NCBI GenBank assembly: GCA_031280115.1
Contig: JAITHF010000067.1
Span: 1 to 5,901, forward strand
DNA: 5,901 nt
Direction: 5' to 3'
From: Spirochaetaceae bacterium
GTDB lineage: Bacteria; Spirochaetota; Spirochaetia; Treponematales; Breznakiellaceae
In this document: piece by piece, positions 5,558 through 5,901 of the stretch
Layout of the letters: the number at the start of each line of letters is the position of its first letter
How positions within the stretch are numbered: position 1 is the first letter of the stretch
Notes under the pieces: generated by a model
The model's database searches: none
What the model was told of the DNA's origin: nothing
The model's input: only the letters and a program-made list of their open reading frames with translations
Program-made: the position numbers and the translations under genes

Positions 5558-5901
5558 GAGGAGGGGTCCACCGGGGCGCGTTAAGCGGGAAGGGCAGGGT
5601 TCCTTCCGCGGGAATCCGCCCCAGCAGGGCTGAGAAGCCGGCGATAAACGAGGGGCGGGCGTAACTGTAGACCGCGATGGCGCCGTCTATCCAGGGAACC
5701 TGGTCAAGATACACCGGGCTTAGCACCGACATCACCACCACCCGCTTGCCCAGCCCCTGAAGGCGCTTGAGCGCGCCCAGGTCGTCCGCTTTGGCAAGGC
5801 AGAAGATAACCGTGTCCGCGTTCTTCGCGGCCCAGGCGAGCTCGGCCCCCCGGGACGCGGCGTACCGGCAGGTAAACGCCCCGGGGTACGCGGCCTTCCC
5901 T
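5550..5901 (-). CDS. Glycoside hydrolase family 3 protein, C-terminal fragment
   Basis: The gene enters from the right edge; 116 codons are visible up to a TAG (complement of 5550-5552). The fragment reads as the C-terminal alpha/beta domain of GH3 enzymes of the beta-N-acetylhexosaminidase (NagZ-like) kind. It has a strand NADTVIFCLAKADD, then LGALKRLQGLGKRVVVMSVL, a conserved SPVYL, a strand with DGAIAVYSYARPS, a helix AGFSALLGRIPAEG, and the closing TLPFPL, which matches the usual G-x-L-P-hydrophobic end of the family. The catalytic TIM-barrel domain would lie beyond 5901, so neither the active-site residues nor a signal peptide can be checked. Such enzymes release N-acetylglucosamine from peptidoglycan fragments or chitin oligosaccharides, and other GH3 activities are possible. 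The last codons overlap the GNAT start (ATGATTAG). Confidence 0.75.
   Translation of the reverse strand, partial: GKAAYPGAFTCRYAASRGAELAWAAKNADTVIFCLAKADDLGALKRLQGLGKRVVVMSVLSPVYLDQVPWIDGAIAVYSYARPSFIAGFSALLGRIPAEGTLPFPLNAPRWTPPHD

Overview
The window looks like ordinary chromosomal DNA from a moderately GC-rich bacterium. The A/T-leaning intergenic leaders, the style of the chemotaxis receptor and the mix of genes remind me of a spirochaete, perhaps a gut-type Treponema relative. That placement is an impression from protein style and not a demonstrated assignment. I see no mobile element, CRISPR array, tRNA or rRNA.

Layout. On the + strand lie the C-terminal end of a metal (Zn/Mn-type) ABC-transporter ATPase (1-165) and, 65 bases later, a complete DHH-family phosphoesterase (231-1211). 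Convergent to these is a run of - strand genes. From right to left (their direction of transcription) they are: the C-terminal part of a glycoside hydrolase family 3 protein (5550-5901), a two-part GNAT acetyltransferase that overlaps it by 8 bases (4721-5557), dxr for the MEP isoprenoid pathway (3529-4677), a 246-base non-coding gap (3283-3528), and a methyl-accepting chemotaxis receptor (1217-3282).

The receptor gene carries a one-base frameshift near its 3' end. As read, the uninterrupted frame runs past the natural stop and 202 bases further, antisense to the DHH gene. Restoring one base gives a normal 688-residue receptor that stops 5 bases from the DHH stop codon.

How the genes relate. 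The GH3 and GNAT genes are probably translationally coupled, and dxr follows only 43 bases later, so these three may share a transcript. The receptor is separated from dxr by a GC-rich stem-loop segment and then a strikingly G-poor (on +), A-rich (on -) leader, so it is probably its own unit. The ABC transporter and DHH gene may form a two-gene unit. I found no clear new multi-gene system. The points most worth a second look are the receptor frameshift, a 17-base tandem duplication exactly at the dxr start codon, four ANGGA motifs in the receptor leader (one in its ribosome binding site), and the position of dxr away from the cdsA/uppS neighbours it has in Treponema pallidum.
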